NCBI GenBank assembly: GCA_003116975.1
Contig: BGKB01000003.1
Location: forward strand, 248,001-312,000
Source: Aurantiochytrium sp. KH105
Lineage: Eukaryota; Sar; Bigyra; Thraustochytrida; Thraustochytriidae
Reading direction: 5' to 3'
Length of the DNA stretch: 64,000 nt
Shown: one piece after another, positions 39,773 to 51,300 of the stretch
How positions within the stretch are numbered: the stretch's first letter is position 1
Layout: the number at the start of each line of letters is the position of its first letter
Translations under genes and position numbers: made by a program
The notes under the pieces: generated by a model
Seen by the model: the letters and a program-made list of their open reading frames with translations, nothing else
What the model was told of the DNA's origin: nothing
Databases searched by the model: none

Positions 39773-41035
39773 TTGCACCGTCTCATCATGTCTTGTGATG
39801 CGTGCTGGTCTCCTGTATACACGGGAGTTCTGGTCGTACTCTCGGTCGTTAGCCTAGGCATTTACATCAATGTTCTCTCACTGACGCTGAGCATAAAGAC
39901 CGTCAACCAACGCTCTGAGCTCTCATCCTCATCACTGCCGCGAAGCCGAAAAGAAAGCTCCATATTTCTTCGATCACTTTTTCAAAGTTTCACCGGGCGA
40001 ATAAATCGAAGCTTCTCTCGAAAGAATCGCGTGCGTCCAGATTCTTCGGCTACGAACACGGTGCGCTCCTTCAAACTGAATGCCGCCCTATCTGGAAAGC
40101 AAATGACGCGCGTTCTCACACAGGCGACACTTCCCATTGGCAGAATCTTCCAAGCGACAGCCTCGCCTCGAGCTGTGACCGAGAACGATTGGGTCCTTAC
40201 ACCACGCGACATCAAAATCGGGGAAAAGGTGGCGGGCGGTTCTTTTGGAGAAGTCTTCATTGGCGAGTACATGGGAAGTACCGTAGCAATCAAAACGCCC
40301 AACAAGGACATTCCGCAAGAAATGTACGACAAATTTGTCGTCGAGGTGGAGCTCATGGTCGGACTCCATCATCCCAACATTGTCCGTTTCATTGGTGCAT
40401 GCCTCACCATCGGAAGCTCCTTTCTTGTGCTCGAGTATCTCGAGAAGGGCTGTCTTTACGACTTTTTGCGCACAGAGGAATGCGCAAACTACCTGACCTA
40501 TCCCAAAATGATCAAATTCGCAACAGACACGGCGCGTGGGATGCGGTACCTGCACTCGCGTGTGAAAATCATTCAGCGAGATCTCAAGAGCAGGAATCTT
40601 TTGCTCGATTACGCGTACAATATCAAGATTTGTGACTTTGGACTTAGTCGGTATGCAGGTGGCAACGAACAAATGACGGCGTGTGGAACGCCATACTGGG
40701 CAGCGCCAGAGGTTATTTTGGGAAAGGCATACAACGAAAAGGCCGACGTCTTCAGCTTTGCGATTGTTCTCTGGGAAATCTGTGCGCGCGAAGAGCCATA
40801 TGACGGCCGGCCAGGCATTGACACTGCAATCGAAGTTGCGCAAAATGGACTGCGACCAAGAATTCCCAAGTCATGTCCTGGGGCATACCGTCGGCTCATG
40901 GAGAGTGCGTGGTCGCACGATCCTCGAGACCGCCCAAACATGGAGCAGGTACTTGAGCGACTCTTTGAAATGGGCAAGGATGCGCGAGCAAAGGCTTTGA
41001 ATGCAGGCGCAAGCGCTCGAATCGTTGCTACATAG
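39773..41035 (+). CDS. Membrane-anchored TKL-family protein kinase
   Basis: A 420-residue kinase of the tyrosine kinase-like group. One membrane helix at about 16-40 (YTGVLVVLSVVSLGIYINVL) is followed by a basic, Ser-rich linker to about 135, then the kinase domain at 146-405. Motifs are GGSFGEVF at 155-162, VAIK with Lys174, HPNIVRFIGAC at 200-210, QRDLKSRN at 268-275 (Gln in place of His before Arg-Asp), DFGLSR at 288-293 and GTPYWAAPEV at 305-314. All catalytic residues are present, so it should be active. The short N-terminus leaves almost no extracellular part, unlike receptor-type TKL kinases; an upstream exon is possible but none is seen. Met1 or Met6 could be the start. An AATAAA lies about 25 bases after the stop, at 41060-41065. 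Confidence 0.9.
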   Translation: MHRLIMSCDACWSPVYTGVLVVLSVVSLGIYINVLSLTLSIKTVNQRSELSSSSLPRSRKESSIFLRSLFQSFTGRINRSFSRKNRVRPDSSATNTVRSFKLNAALSGKQMTRVLTQATLPIGRIFQATASPRAVTENDWVLTPRDIKIGEKVAGGSFGEVFIGEYMGSTVAIKTPNKDIPQEMYDKFVVEVELMVGLHHPNIVRFIGACLTIGSSFLVLEYLEKGCLYDFLRTEECANYLTYPKMIKFATDTARGMRYLHSRVKIIQRDLKSRNLLLDYAYNIKICDFGLSRYAGGNEQMTACGTPYWAAPEVILGKAYNEKADVFSFAIVLWEICAREEPYDGRPGIDTAIEVAQNGLRPRIPKSCPGAYRRLMESAWSHDPRDRPNMEQVLERLFEMGKDARAKALNAGASARIVAT

Positions 41036-41207
41036 AGTGGCACCTCCCCAGTTATTGCAAATAAAGATGTCTTCTCTTTGGGGAAGGTGTAAAGCGCGAG
41101 AGGGGGAGGGGGGCGATGTTGCTGGCGAGGAGCATGTAAGATGTTCAAAAAATACCTTATCAATAGTTTTTTGCTCTCCTCCTTTTACATTTTTAATTAA
41201 CGGAAAT

Positions 41208-43382
41208 TTAATTCAATTTGTACTTTGTATTGTCCAGCATACCCTGCGCTTTACGGAGTGCAAATACGCAGCCAATTGTCAGCAAAATCCCGCACACGAG
41301 AAGAGCGATCGTTGTCGACGCGCTGTTGGCCGATGTATACAATGTCAATGTGCCATCGGACCATCGCGGCTCTGTCCAAAGACCATCGTCGTCTGCCAGC
41401 TTTTGTGCATCAACAGAAAACGCACCGCCCTCATAGACAAGAGCAGGAGATACAGCGTCATGAAAATAAGCGTTGCTACACACGCAGCCGCCTCGCAAGC
41501 AAGCTAGAGCAGATCGACCCAGCTCACATTCAGGCGGCTCCGTCAAGGCCATACACTCCAGGTCCTGAGCACACGCATATTTCGCGCTTTCCGTCGCTTT
41601 CTCAACAAGGCTTGCGTTGCGTCCGTACTGCGCCAGATAGTCGCGTACAAAAAGTGGCACAGGTCTCATGACGTTGTTCTCTACGGGAAACGGGCTGTAA
41701 ATCCCCGAAAAGAAATTTGGCGCGCCACCGGCAATACCTTCACTCGCAGCAAAAAGAGTTGAGCCCATAAAATCCGCAACCGCTGTCGTGTCTTCCGCGC
41801 CGATAACATCTGCCACTAGCGTACACGCAAAGTCCTTGGTCAGACAATCCCAGAGCTCTGCTGCGTGTGTCCCATCGACAAGGACAAAGTTTACTGCATC
41901 TGAAATGCTGCCCCCTGCTTGGACAAAGGCGTGGCGAGCAAGCAGCGTGGCAACATCGGCGATTCGAGCCGCCGTCAGCGCTTCCGCGTCATCTGCCTCG
42001 GACCCTTCATCGCGGCGATCGTACCGTGAGCTGTATCGCGGGTTTGCGTCGGTAATTGCCGCATCGAATCCGCTCACCACCAGACCCGCACCGCCAAAAG
42101 AAACATCCGTTTCCAATTCCGCAGCAAGGAAGCTGTCGAGTGGCGAGGGAGGCACGACGCCAGAAGTCGTCGCGCTAGTGATCGAAATGTCAACATCTGT
42201 GCTTGACGAAGCCACGCTCTGCAGAGCCACCGCGGCGTTAGCGCTCGCCGTTCCAGCAGCAGTGTGCACGTAGAATGTGTCCGACTCGTTACCAGCGACA
42301 TTGTTCACGCTCACAACGTCGGTGATGTTGTCAAGACCAAGCGAGGTCCACGCCAAAGCATAAACGGGTGGATTGGCGCAGGTGCTTTCATTGTACGGGC
42401 TGGCCGTTTGAGGCGAAAGGCATTCGCCCAGCGCCACATCGTGAACAAATCTTCGCGAGCCAGCGCGGCTCCACACCTCGCCGTTGAAGAGTGCTACAAC
42501 AATTTGCTTTGATAAGGCTTCCAATACAGACTCATCAACCGAGGCAAGCGCCTTTGCCGCGAGCAAAACAGCCGCCACACCGCTGGCTGTGGTATCTCGG
42601 GCCGGCACTACATCATGGAAGAAAGATGCAGCGTCCAAGTTCGCAGCAAGAAGAACAGTCTCCTTTGCAGAGTTCACAGGTACGGGTCCTGCTGAGGCCC
42701 AAACGCTAAGTCCGCCCAAAGGGTCGCAGCGCCCGGATACCAAGCACGAGAGACTCGTGGCGGTCTCTTTTCCCAGGTAGAACTGGTACCGCGCGCTATG
42801 CTGAAAGACGGCGTCGGCATACCCGCGGTCGCGGTTGCTCGCCGCCAGGGCACGAATCTCCTCGCTCTGCGTAACATTTCGTAATCTCGTGACCACGAAG
42901 CTGACAGTTTCGTTCAAAAGGCCGTCGCCGGATGGAATCCACGTTGTCGGCGCCGCCGAGCTGCGAGGGGGTTCTTGCGGCGAGCCGTCTTCTTCCACAG
43001 TGACGATGACGGCCGCTACCCTGATTTTCTTGGCGAGATCTTGCATAGCCCGTAGCGAGTCCCCGTGCAAGAGCGCATCGTCCACGACGAGCGCCACTGC
43101 GTCGAGACCCTGTGCGTTTTCGATCAGGCCAGTCACATCCTCGACGGACTCCACCAGGAAAAGCGCGCCGCCCTCCGCGACGCTCCTGTCGCTTGGCGAC
43201 CCGCACCCCACCGCGCCATCGCGCGCAATGGACCGCACGCACGGCAGCGAGGCGTACTCGGTGAGCATGGCCTCGGTCATGGCGTTCACCCCATTCACCT
43301 CCGCCCGCGCGGGCTGCAGGCCAGTCAGCGCCAGCGCGGCCAGCGTCGCCCACGCCGCGAGGGCTTTCCGCGCCGCGCCCAT
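41208..43382 (-). CDS. Nicastrin-like gamma-secretase subunit
   Basis: A 724-residue type I membrane protein resembling nicastrin, the large glycosylated substrate-receptor subunit of gamma-secretase. I set the start at 43382 because MGAARKALAAWATLAALALTG is a signal peptide; the frame extends 62 codons upstream but that part is low complexity. The ectodomain has the nicastrin aminopeptidase-like core: a WASAGPVPV strand, ANLDAASFFHDVVPARDTTA, IVVALFNGEVW with GSRRFVHDV, and later PPSPLDSFLAAE followed by an SRYD segment. N-glycosylation sequons and paired Cys residues are scattered through. A single membrane helix is at the C-terminus (TTIALLVCGILLTIGCVFAL) with a short cytosolic tail. It implies that presenilin, APH-1 and PEN-2 exist elsewhere in this genome. 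It converges with the TKL kinase gene. A GAGC tract on its sense strand lies about 40 bases upstream of the start. Confidence 0.88.
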   Translation of the reverse strand: MGAARKALAAWATLAALALTGLQPARAEVNGVNAMTEAMLTEYASLPCVRSIARDGAVGCGSPSDRSVAEGGALFLVESVEDVTGLIENAQGLDAVALVVDDALLHGDSLRAMQDLAKKIRVAAVIVTVEEDGSPQEPPRSSAAPTTWIPSGDGLLNETVSFVVTRLRNVTQSEEIRALAASNRDRGYADAVFQHSARYQFYLGKETATSLSCLVSGRCDPLGGLSVWASAGPVPVNSAKETVLLAANLDAASFFHDVVPARDTTASGVAAVLLAAKALASVDESVLEALSKQIVVALFNGEVWSRAGSRRFVHDVALGECLSPQTASPYNESTCANPPVYALAWTSLGLDNITDVVSVNNVAGNESDTFYVHTAAGTASANAAVALQSVASSSTDVDISITSATTSGVVPPSPLDSFLAAELETDVSFGGAGLVVSGFDAAITDANPRYSSRYDRRDEGSEADDAEALTAARIADVATLLARHAFVQAGGSISDAVNFVLVDGTHAAELWDCLTKDFACTLVADVIGAEDTTAVADFMGSTLFAASEGIAGGAPNFFSGIYSPFPVENNVMRPVPLFVRDYLAQYGRNASLVEKATESAKYACAQDLECMALTEPPECELGRSALACLRGGCVCSNAYFHDAVSPALVYEGGAFSVDAQKLADDDGLWTEPRWSDGTLTLYTSANSASTTIALLVCGILLTIGCVFALRKAQGMLDNTKYKLN

Positions 43383-44300
43383 GCTGCCCCGCCTCGCGCG
43401 CCGCGCGCTCTCCGCTCCCTCGCTCGCTCGCTCGCTCGCTCGGCTCGGGCAGCAGGCGGTCTTTTGAGGTTTGTCTTGCGCGTTTATGCGCAACGAAGGG
43501 AGGCCTTGCGCGCCTGGATTCCGCACTTGCGCGCCAAACTCGCCACTTGCGCCGGCCAAACTCCGCACTTGCGAAAAGGCCTTCCTCCCTCCCGGCTTTT
43601 TTGAGCCTTGCTTGCGTGCTTGAGAGCGTCGTGGTGGACCGGGTCTTGCTCTACGATGTGCCGCGACCCTCCCTGGTCGCTGTGCTTGGGCTTGATGATG
43701 TTCCTCGCACAGACGAGGTCGTCGACGCCATGACGCGGATTACTGATGGCAAGTTTCTCGATCGACCCCCAACGCAGGCAAAGGCGCAGGTATGGACGAG
43801 GAACTTCGGAAAGGAAACGAGAGAAACCAAGACCCAAATCCACAACTTTCCATCGTCGACCCAAATGGCCAAGAACGAACCTGGCTTCGACCATGTCTTC
43901 CGTCCCTTCTTGCATCCCTCGGCCGCCCCGCCGGCCAGCCTCCGCACGCTGACGCAGCCCCGCCACGCCGAGCCGAGCTAGCCTCCTTCCCAGCTCGAAT
44001 CAACGCTCGCGACACGCGGCGCCGGAGCGGTCCGGACTTCTCCGCGCGAGCGATCGCGCACTTGGGCGCGGCGTTTGCCCGACTTGTCGGGGGCCATTCC
44101 GCACTTGCGCGCGGCGCGGGCAAGTGCAGTATGCGGGGCGCGTGTGCGGGCAAGGAAGGGGAGAGGGAGACACAGAAAGCGAGGTGAAAGCAGAGTCCGA
44201 ACGCGGCATCGCGGGCGGCGGTCTGCGGCGCGCGAGGGCGCGGGCAGCGAGCGAGCGAGCGAGCGAGCGGGCGGGCGAGGAGGGAGGAGGCGCAGGCAGC
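43383..44300. other. GC-rich divergent promoter region, possible unresolved exon
   Basis: Contains GCTC tandem units at 43423-43444 and GAGC units at about 44250-44275, both directly upstream of start codons. Between them a plus-strand stretch at about 43625-43790 reads as plausible protein (VLLYDVPRP, LVAVLGLDDVPRTDE) and ends CAG before GTATGG, like an exon end. I could not connect it in frame to the downstream gene. Confidence 0.35.
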
Positions 44301-44984
44301 ATGGAGGCGTCCGCGCGCGCGGCGTCCGCGCTGCTGCGAGGCCCCGCGCCGGTGGGCGCGCTCGCGGCGGCGTCCAAGGTGACGGCATGGGCCGGCGAGC
44401 GCCTGGCGCGGCACGCCGAGCGCGCGTCCTCGGCGGTGCGCGCGGCCGTGGCCACGCGCGCGGCGCGGGGAGACTTCGCGCACTCGCCCTCGCTGCGCGT
44501 GCTCGCCAGCGAGGGCCGCTCCATCGTGGCGGAGCTCCTCGAGAAGGACGCCTGCAAGGCCGACCAGGCCTCCAACGCCGCGCGCGCCGTCTTCGAGACG
44601 CCCTCGCTCGCCGAGGAGGCCGCGCGTCGCGAGATCGTCCTGGACGCGATCCGCACCGACCTCACGCTTTCCCCGCGTGAGTCCGTGGCGCCCTGCGTCA
44701 GTCTTGGAGGACTGTCTCCCGTCAGTTTCCAGGTGCTCTTTGGCACCCGCGCGGAGGCCTGGCTCCAGCAAGGCTCGCGGGCCACCACCGAGCTTGCGGC
44801 GCGTCTTCAGGACCAGAACGAGTTTCTTGAGGACACCCACGTGTACATGACAACTTTTATCGAGCGACAAAAGGAGAAGATCGAATCTCTCGAGGAAGAA
44901 GTTCGCCGTCTGCGACGCGAGCTCCAGGCTTGCCAGCAGCAGCCTAATTTCTCCTCCGCCGCGCACGGCCTTGCTCTCGATTAA
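44301..44984 (+). CDS. Coiled-coil protein of unknown function
   Basis: A 227-residue protein starting MEASARAASALLRG at 44301. I chose this start because the upstream in-frame extension consists of repeat-encoded Arg, Ala, Ser and Glu. Residues 1-60 are Ala- and Arg-rich with an amphipathic character that could act as a mitochondrial targeting sequence. Residues 60-170 are helical. The C-terminal part, 175-215, is a clear coiled coil (FIERQKEKIESLEEEVRRLRR) with leucines in heptad register. No membrane segment or catalytic motif. I do not recognise the family. The gene is strongly GC-biased at third positions, as expected of a real coding region here. It converges with the CHD gene. Confidence 0.65.
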   Translation: MEASARAASALLRGPAPVGALAAASKVTAWAGERLARHAERASSAVRAAVATRAARGDFAHSPSLRVLASEGRSIVAELLEKDACKADQASNAARAVFETPSLAEEAARREIVLDAIRTDLTLSPRESVAPCVSLGGLSPVSFQVLFGTRAEAWLQQGSRATTELAARLQDQNEFLEDTHVYMTTFIERQKEKIESLEEEVRRLRRELQACQQQPNFSSAAHGLALD

Positions 44985-45315
44985 TCATTCATCAAGACCT
45001 GACTTACCAGATACCGGCGCACTTACGCCGCTCGCTGTCAGTAAAGTTAAGTTTTTTTTTCCTTCTAAAAAAAGATCAAGCTTGGTTCTGTTTTTACTTT
45101 GATTGTCAGACTGAATGAGAAGACTTTTGCCCAGCAGCCAGACCTTATCGTATTTTTCAGCTAATAAGAACATCGAATACGAAGTCGACAATAAGCAAAT
45201 TCCTTTCTGACTGATAGGTTCTCTCTCCTACTTGATCATGGCACTCTCGCATCCTATTTGTATTGCTCTCTCTGTCCCTCGCTCTCTTGCTCATTGGTGA
45301 TCAAATATATGACCT
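44985..45315. other. Short spacer between convergent genes
   Basis: About 330 AT-rich bases with a T-run near 45051-45060 and CTCTCT stretches near 45220-45295. It holds the 3' ends of both genes; nothing else is seen. Confidence 0.5.
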
Positions 45316-48300
45316 TCACGAAGAAGTTGCAAACTCTAGAGAACCAATTCCTGACGCCTCCACTGTGACAGTCACGCGCTTGCCACGCCACATTGCGGCG
45401 CGAGTGAACCGTCCGAGTTTGACGTCGCTGCTTGCAATTCCTATCTCTCCATTAGCCACGACATTCTCCAAAGCGTTGACCTTCTTCTTTTGCGCAAAAG
45501 GTGCATCTGCAGGGTTGCCATTGGCACGGCGCTTGCCACTGCTCTTGGTTGCCTTGCCCTTGCTCTTGCTACTACTCTTTGCCGCACCAGCCTTGGGCGC
45601 GAGCTTGGCTCGATGCTCCTTGCAGTAAAACTCCAGCTCCTCGTCCGGGTTCCAACCCGTGTTGACGGCGCATGGCACGTGATATGACTTGTCGCACTTT
45701 GTATAGTAGCAACCAACAGTGGCGCCACGACTTGCGCACCCCGCGCAATTGAGGAAGCGACCTCGTCGCACGGCCTTGAGCACATTGTAGTACTCGTCGT
45801 CCTTGATGTAGGCTTCAGGACTCAGTGTCGCACACCGAACGTGGACCCATACAGGCGCCCATCGATTCTCGCCCTTGGGCTGCAAGAAGGGAAATGGCAT
45901 CGGACGGTCGTAGTCCTCCATCTGCTCAATGGCCTCCAAGGCTCCCTCCGCCTCTGCGGGCAACCGCATATCGCGCATACACAGAGCGCACGTCTTGATG
46001 ATCGGCTTGCCCGGTTCTGGAGCCGGAGCGTCCATGTGTTTGCGCCAATCCAAGTCAGCGAGGTCAGGGCCGTCGCGTCGTTTCTTCTTTGACGAGTTCG
46101 GGTTCTTGCTCGACGATGACTTCACGACAGCCGCAGTCGCCGCGGCCATTGGCGTCCTCGACGATCGCCGTCGCGATGGTGACGTGGACGTTGATGATGC
46201 ATCACCGTCCGTCTGAAACTTGCGAGGACGACTGCGGGCGCGCTTTGAACGAGCTGGTCCTTCAAGCTGCCTGCGCAGACTCTTGGCAAACGGATAGTGA
46301 TGCGACACATCGAACTCCTTGCCGTCGAGGTGATCGGGGCAAATGACAAGGTTCTGGTGCAGACGCAGCGTGTGTTTGTGGTCCATGCACAAGTTGTGAA
46401 AGCCCTTGGGGCAACGCAGGCAATGCGCATGCACAGGGGTTGCCTTGTCAGAGCACTTGGAGCATTCGTGCAAGGGACAGAGGAATGTCTGATTCGCCTC
46501 ATCGAGAATTCGAGCGTGCTTGGAGTTCTTGATGCACGACATATGATGAAACCGCCCGCAGTTATCATCGGCGCACACAAAAACGCCGTCGGGCTTCACA
46601 TCCGCGTAGCCACCCTTGCGACAAAGCAAGCATGTGTGGTACCCATTGGTGCAATCCGGGCAAAACCAGGTTTCGCTCTCGTCAATGTCCTTGGCCTTCT
46701 TGTTGTTATTCACGCACTGAAGATGGAAAGCCTGCTTGCACGGGCCCTCGCACAGCAAAAGTTCGCCGCCGTCAGCGCACACAGCGCATACCTCACTAAA
46801 GTGGTCCTTCATGATCGATTCGTCTACCTCGCCGGTACCGTCGTTATCGCCCATGTACTCCGCATCAACGCCGTCCTGGGTGTCGTCCAGCTCGTCTTCG
46901 CTCAACTCCGTGTATTTGCTACGCTGGGATCGTCCCTTCTTGCGTTGCTGCTGAAAATCGCCACCGCTCCTCGAATCGGCCGCATTGCCGGCAGCATCGC
47001 CGGGGTCTCCGCCGGCGTCGCTCTCACCGTCGGAAAAGAGTTCGTCGTCGCTTTCAGCAGACTGGTTGCGGCCACGACGGGCTCTCCGTTCTCGGAGACC
47101 CTCGAGACGGCGCATCCAGCGCTCAGCGAGCTCCGTGTACACCTTGCGCGAAGGATTGTCGAGATTGAAGGACTCTGACCCAAAGGTCTTGCGCATATTG
47201 CTCACCTGGACCAAGAGCGCCACCGCCGTCTCCATGTCATGCTCGTTCACAATCTCTCCAGCCGTGCGCTGCTGAACAATATCGCGCACGAGCATGCGGA
47301 CATCCTCCATGAACTGCCGTCGTTTCGATGGGTCACGCCCAAGTTCCATTTGCTGCTTGACATCGTTGAGCTTTGCCAACATGGTGTCGGGTGTCGCCAT
47401 GTCCGGGAGCACCTTTGACCAAAAGTTGGGATCGTTAATGTCAACACCGTCTTCGCGCTCCTCGGCCTTGAAGCTACTCTTGTTCACCGTGTTGTGCTTG
47501 AGCTTGTCGAGGGCACCGCCACCTCCGCCACTTGCTCCGCCCACCGGGTCCATCTTTACGGTGCGCGCATTCGTCTTGAGCAAATCGTCGATATTGGCGC
47601 CCACAAAAGTGCGCGCCGCCGCGTTGTCGTCGTCTTGCAGGTGGTGGTAGGCGCCTTCGCGTAGCATGCGCTCGAGTTCGGCGGGGCTCAGGTTTTTGCC
47701 ACCCACGCCCTTCTCGCTTCCGTCCTTCTTCCCCTTGGTCTCCTTCAAAGTAGATTCGTGCACCGTTCCCAGCACGGCGCGCTCGAGGCCGAGCTTCATG
47801 GCAGCACGCTGCAACATGGTCTCCTCGTACGTGTTCTTTGTAACGAGACGAAAGATTTTGACGGCCCGCTTCTGTCCGATGCGGTGCACGCGTGCCTGCG
47901 CCTGAGCATCGTTTTGCGGGTTCCAATCCGAGTCAAAGATAATCACCGTATCAGCAGCCGTAAGGTTGATGCCGACGCCGCCAGCGCGGGTCGACAGCAA
48001 AAAGACAAACGAGTTAGAATCCGGGTTACTGAAGCGATCAATTGCAGCTTGGCGCACGTTGCCTTGCACGCCACCATCAAGACGCTCCATCGGGTACCCG
48101 CGCTGACGGCAAAGGTACTCAAGCATGTCGAGCATCTTTACCATTTGCGAGAAAATGAGCACCTTGTGGCCCTCGTTGCGAAGCTTGGGCAGCAGCTTGT
48201 CTACAAGAACAAGCTTGCCCGAACCTCGCACGCATCGCTCGAGCGTAGCGCGATCAATGAGCTCGTCGCGACTCATCTTTTCGCGATGCGCCTGGCGCAC

Positions 48301-51300
48301 GAGTTGCAAGAGATCAGCTTGCTCGTCGGCATCCGTCGCGCTCTCCTCGGCACCCGCAGCCTTGTCGGCCGTCCCGAGAGCCTGTGCCTCTTTTTCAACA
48401 GCGGCAATCTTGGCACGGATTTCCTTGCGCAGAATCGAGTGTTCGCTATCCTGGACGCCGGAGATGAGGTACGGGTGGTTGCAGCACTTGCGCAACTCCA
48501 TCTCCACATTAATGAGCTGCGGTTTGTTGCCACCCTTGCAGCCCTTGTACAGGACCTGGCGGTTTCGGTCAAAGATGGCGCGATAGTATCGTTTTTGCAG
48601 CATGGTCAGCTCCACGTCGATAATGGTTTCTTCCTTTGGTGGGATACTCTTTTCCACGTCTTCCTTGACGCGCCGAAGCATGTACGGCGCAATCTCGTGC
48701 TGGAGTTCATCGAGCTGCTCCTTGCTCTTGATGTCGCCAAAACGGTACATAAAAGACTCAGAATCGGGAAAGCGTTGGGCGTCACAATAGTTGAGCAATG
48801 ACCACAGTTCGAGAATATTGTTCTGCAGCGGGGTGCCCGTCAGCAGCAGTCGATTGGCCTCGGTGATCCGGTTGAGCATCTCGAGAAGCTTTGACTTGAT
48901 ACTACGAAGGCGATGACCTTCGTCGATGACGACACCAAGCCACGGTAGCGCCGTCATGTAGTCTACGTCCGTCATAAAGGTCTCGTACGTGGTCACAAGC
49001 ACATTGAACTTTAGCAAGTCCTTGCGACCGTCCAGACCTGGGTAGTACCACTCGTAGCGACGAATGACCTCGCGCGCTTCTTGGCCTCCCATGTCATAAT
49101 ACGTACAGACGTTCATGTCGGTCCACGTCTCCACTTCACGGTGCCAATGGCCAATCGTGGACAGTGGCGCCACAATAAGAAAGGGTCCACGGAGGTTCTC
49201 GCGCGTACGCAAGTGCTCAAGCGTCGCCACTACTTGCACGGTCTTGCCGAGTCCCATTTCATCGGCAAGAATGCAATTCACGCCTCGGTACCAATGGTCC
49301 AGGAGCCAGTTGATGCCCTGCAACTGGTAGGGGCGCAGCATGTTGCCGTTTTTGTAGCGAGGCTGGTTTCGAGGCTGATAGGGCATGAACTGTTTTCGGC
49401 GAAGCTGATTGAGCGCTGCGCGTTGTGCCTTGAACGCACGCACCGTGCTCTGGTTCTCCATGGTTTCGCCCCCCATCCTCTTTTGCCGCCACTCCATCTC
49501 CTGGCGCTGCAAATCCCGTTGCTGTTGAATGTCCACCTCGCCGACGAAACTCTCCTCGGGGATGGGCATGAGCGAGACGGCGATCTGCCAGGCCTCCATG
49601 CGAATGTTGGTTTCGATTTGCTCAAGTGCAGCACGCCGTTGTTGCGGGTTTGGGATCAATTGAGCGCGAGCACGCGCAGCTTGAATGCCCGGGTTATCAA
49701 TCGGTCGATTCTCCCAGATCATAATGTTGGAGCGAAGAGCACGCAAGCACTGCGAAAGATGCCGGGCCATGTAAACATGGTCGTCGTCGGGCGGCGTGCG
49801 CGCTGCGCCGTCGAACTGAATGTCGGACGGCTCGATACGGCAGGCCTCGTAGTTGAAGCCCTGGCACTGACTCCATGCAGCAGGGTCAAGGCCACTTTGA
49901 CTGGCGTGTTGATCCTCGATCTGTCGAATGATATCGTCTAGGACAGGGGCGACCCTGACAAGGCGTTGCATGCGATAGTTTTCCTCGACGTTGTGTCCGT
50001 CCTCCTGTTCCATAACCTGGGCCTTGCGTGCTGCATCGGCAAGGACGCGTTTCTTTGCCGCCGCCGTGGCGGCAGCGACGGCTTCGTCCCCAGCGCCGGC
50101 TGTATTACTTGCGGCAGCGGCGTCGGCCTCGATCTTGGCTTTGGCCTTGGCCATCGCCTTTTCTTCCTTTTTCCGCGCCGCCTCGGCGCGAAGAATGGCC
50201 AGTGCACGCTGCAAAAGGCTAAGTCGGCGTTCGACAGCAGCCTCGGGGAACTTGCCGAACATCAAGCGGTCGAGCCGCGAGGTGTTCAGGAGACCGTAGG
50301 TTGCAAATTGGAAGATTTGTCGAAGACGGTACAAAAGGTCTTTGATCTTGTGCTCAGTCATCATGCGCAGCTCGGCAAGGGCATCAGACCCGTTCGAGGG
50401 CCAGCCCATCATCCATCGCGAAAAGGTGCCCACGTCGCAGCGTGCCAGCTTGCTCAGTTGTGCGACACTCACGTCTCGCCGCGCCCATACGACGTTGATG
50501 AGTGTCCGCAAGAGCGCCACAGTGGCAGCACGGAGCGATTGATTGGCATGGTGGCTCGCCATTGGGTGCCGCGACAGCTCGTCGTGGTGCAAGAGGCCTT
50601 CTACATACGCGCAGCACAGCGCAGATTTTGGCCGGGTGACGATGCGATACGGATACTTTCCGCCAGGTCCAATGAGGCCGAGACGCACGCCAAGCGGTTC
50701 CTTTCCGAGATGTAAAGTAAAGAGCACCGTCTCGATCGGAGGCTTATTTGTCGTGGGATCTCGGCGCCGGTCGTAGCGGTAGATAAATCTCCGCATAGTC
50801 ACCGCATAAAAGGTCCGGTTTCCACGCATCACCTCGTCTCGTCGCGCCCCAAGATGTCTACCAATCGTGGCGAGATCAAGACCTTGCATGCTGAGATTCT
50901 CGACAGCGATGATTTCATCTCCAGGAAGTAGCATACAGAGATCCGAAGGCATGACAAAGTGACGCAGGGCATCTGGAATCTTGATGGCACCACGCGCCCG
51001 ACGGTCTTCTACGCACTGTGCTGCCACGCTGGGGAGCCGGCCCACCTGCGCAGAAGCGTCGGCCTCGTCCTCAGCAGCGGCCGTATCTTTCTTTGCATCT
51101 TTCTTTGAGCCTCGATGCCCAGTGGCACTTGGTAGGAGCGCTGGCCAAAGCATGTCATCATCGTCGACCTGAAAGCCACGGGTCGGGACACGATTGCGAC
51201 GGTGAAAGATTGCCATCTTGAAATCGTCTTGTACGTCCTCTTCGAATTCCCAGGTGGAATCTTTGTACGAGAGTTCGCACCACTTGATGAGAAAGAGCTT

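Noticed and set aside
43740-44966. 408-codon minus-strand frame
   Set aside because: It is antisense to the coiled-coil gene, which has heptad leucines and sensible composition; the antisense product has none.
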